A DNA stretch of 7,551 nucleotides. Source: JAJISG01 sp964347345. Its GTDB lineage: Archaea > Thermoplasmatota > Thermoplasmata > RBG-16-68-12 > JAJISG01. The stretch lies in assembly GCA_964347345.1 (NCBI GenBank), contig CAYFYB010000046.1:1-7551 (forward strand). Direction: 5' to 3'. How positions within the stretch are numbered: the first letter of the stretch is position 1; each line of letters begins with the position of its first letter. The translations under genes and the position numbers were made by a program. The notes under the pieces were generated by a model. The model worked only from the letters and a program-made list of their open reading frames with translations, searched no databases and was not told where the DNA came from. This document shows positions 6,623-7,551 of this stretch, in pieces.

Positions 6623-7551
6623 CTACTCGCCTCCCGTAAGGGCGACGAAGACATCCTCCAGCCTAACCTCCTCCTGCTTGAGGGATCTGACCCGAGTTCC
6701 GTGGGCGAGGAGAGTGGAGTTGATGTCCGCCGCCAAGTCGCTGCCCGCTTTCAGTCTGATCACGAGGTTGTTCCCGCTCACTTCCACGTTGTGCACGCCA
6801 TCTATGGCTCTGACTGCTTCAACAGCCTCCTCTGGCACGCCATCGGTTTCCACCTGGATGGTGGTCTCCCTGGCTTCTGACACTCTCCTTTGCAGGCTCG
6901 GCAGGTCGCTCACCTCCACCATCCTTCCCCGATGAATGACGCCTACCGTCTTGCAGGTCATCTCCACCTCCGAGAGGAGGTGGGATGAGAGGAAGATGGT
7001 CTTCCCCTGGGAGCTGAAGCGCTTCATCAGTTCTCGGAAGAAACGCATTCCCGCCGGATCGAGGCCTCCTGCAGGTTCGTCCATGATGAGGATAGGTGGA
7101 TCGTGTAAGAGGGCCTGGGCCACGGCGAGGCGCTGCCTCATTCCGTGGGAGTAGGCCTTCAGCTTCATGTCAGCCGCTTCCTGGAGCTCTACCAGCCCCA
7201 GGAGATCTTTGGACTTTCGCAGCCTCTCGGCCTTTGGGATGCCGTAGAACTCCGCCCAGTACAGGAGGTGATCGCGGGCCCTCATGGTGGGGTAGAAACC
7301 GGGGTTCTCCGGCGTGTAGCCGATTATGTCCCGGATGGCGATGGGGTCGTGGCGGATGTCATGACCATCTATCCTGGCTGTTCCTTCCGTTGGCCCCAGA
7401 AGCGTTGCCAATATTCGGATGGTGGTAGTCTTCCCAGCGCCGTTTGGTCCAAGGAAACCGAAGAGGTCCCCTCGTTCCACGGTGAAGCTGATTCCGTCCA
7501 AGGCCCTTGTACCCTTGCGGCCGTTGTAGACCTTGACGAGGGAATCTATTT
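6623..7551 (-). CDS. CcmA-type ABC-2 transporter ATPase, 5' end cut by window edge
   Basis: This is the cytoplasmic ATPase partner of the following ABC-2 permease. The frame is open to the right edge (309 codons), and residues before Leu at 7501 read IDSLVKVYNGRKGTRA, the normal opening strand of this fold, so the true start lies beyond the window. Numbered from that Leu, it has Walker A GPNGAGKT at 18-25, GYTPENPGFYPTM at 61-73 (Glu in the Q-loop region, as is common in this subfamily), signature YSHGMRQRL at 117-125 (SHGMR in place of LSGGQ, also common here), Walker B ILIMDEP at 137-143 with Glu142, D-loop GGLDP and switch His174. A C-terminal domain (about 205-292) ends in LEDVFVALTGGE, typical of the drug, antibiotic or polysaccharide ABC-2 ATPases. 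The stop TAG abuts the permease ATG with no gap. All catalytic motifs are intact. Confidence 0.93.
   Translation of the reverse strand, partial: IDSLVKVYNGRKGTRALDGISFTVERGDLFGFLGPNGAGKTTTIRILATLLGPTEGTARIDGHDIRHDPIAIRDIIGYTPENPGFYPTMRARDHLLYWAEFYGIPKAERLRKSKDLLGLVELQEAADMKLKAYSHGMRQRLAVAQALLHDPPILIMDEPAGGLDPAGMRFFRELMKRFSSQGKTIFLSSHLLSEVEMTCKTVGVIHRGRMVEVSDLPSLQRRVSEARETTIQVETDGVPEEAVEAVRAIDGVHNVEVSGNNLVIRLKAGSDLAADINSTLLAHGTRVRSLKQEEVRLEDVFVALTGGE
6630..6635 (-). promoter_or_regulatory. Ribosome binding site of the ABC-2 permease
   Basis: GGGAGG on the minus strand lies within the end of the ATPase gene, seven bases before the permease ATG at 6622. It supports this start and tight co-translation of the two subunits. 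Confidence 0.7.

Noticed and set aside
7499..7501. TTG as start of the second ATPase
   Set aside because: The reading frame continues upstream with the conserved first strand of ABC domains (IDSLVKVYNG), so the start must lie outside the window.

Overview
The window looks like chromosomal DNA of an archaeon, most likely a euryarchaeal or Thermoplasmatota-type lineage. The reasons are TATA-box-like AT-rich islands at the gene starts rather than bacterial -35/-10 boxes, short 5' leaders, strong GGAGG ribosome binding sites inside operons, frequent AGG arginine codons, and the protein families present. GC content is moderately high by eye. The lineage is inferred from style, not proven. All genes belong to one theme: membrane transport at the cell surface and its control. 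No RNA gene, mobile element or CRISPR array was seen.

Region 1 (about 1-3825, minus strand) is a two-gene operon for a MacB/LolCDE-like (FtsX-superfamily) ABC system. The leading gene encodes an ATPase that is unusual in carrying two predicted membrane helices ahead of its nucleotide-binding domain. It is followed one base later by a very large duplicated FtsX-type permease. The permease starts at a TTG codon behind a strong AGGAGG site and runs off the left edge, probably lacking only its last few residues.

Region 2 (3826-3918) is a short AT-rich divergent promoter region. It contains a perfect 16-bp palindrome (3856-3871) that overlaps TATA-like sequence for both directions. Region 3 (3919-4335, plus) is an HxlR-family winged-helix regulator, the natural candidate to bind that palindrome and control both itself and the ABC operon.

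Region 4 (4466-5092, plus) encodes a membrane-anchored or secreted protein with an acidic Pro/Gly/Glu-rich linker and a PrcB-like C-terminal domain. Its 130-bp upstream gap repeats a 9-bp motif found upstream of the regulator. Region 5 (5093-5200) is a convergent gap with two hairpins.

Region 6 (5201-7551, minus) is a second, unrelated exporter operon. A CcmA/ABC-2-type ATPase, cut by the right edge, is followed with no gap by an ABC-2 permease that carries a roughly 195-residue extracytoplasmic beta-rich domain between its first two membrane helices.

Taken together, the window has two ABC systems of different classes flanking a regulator and a PrcB-like surface protein. Both permeases display large external domains, which suggests envelope or substrate-release functions. 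No substrate can be read from the sequence.
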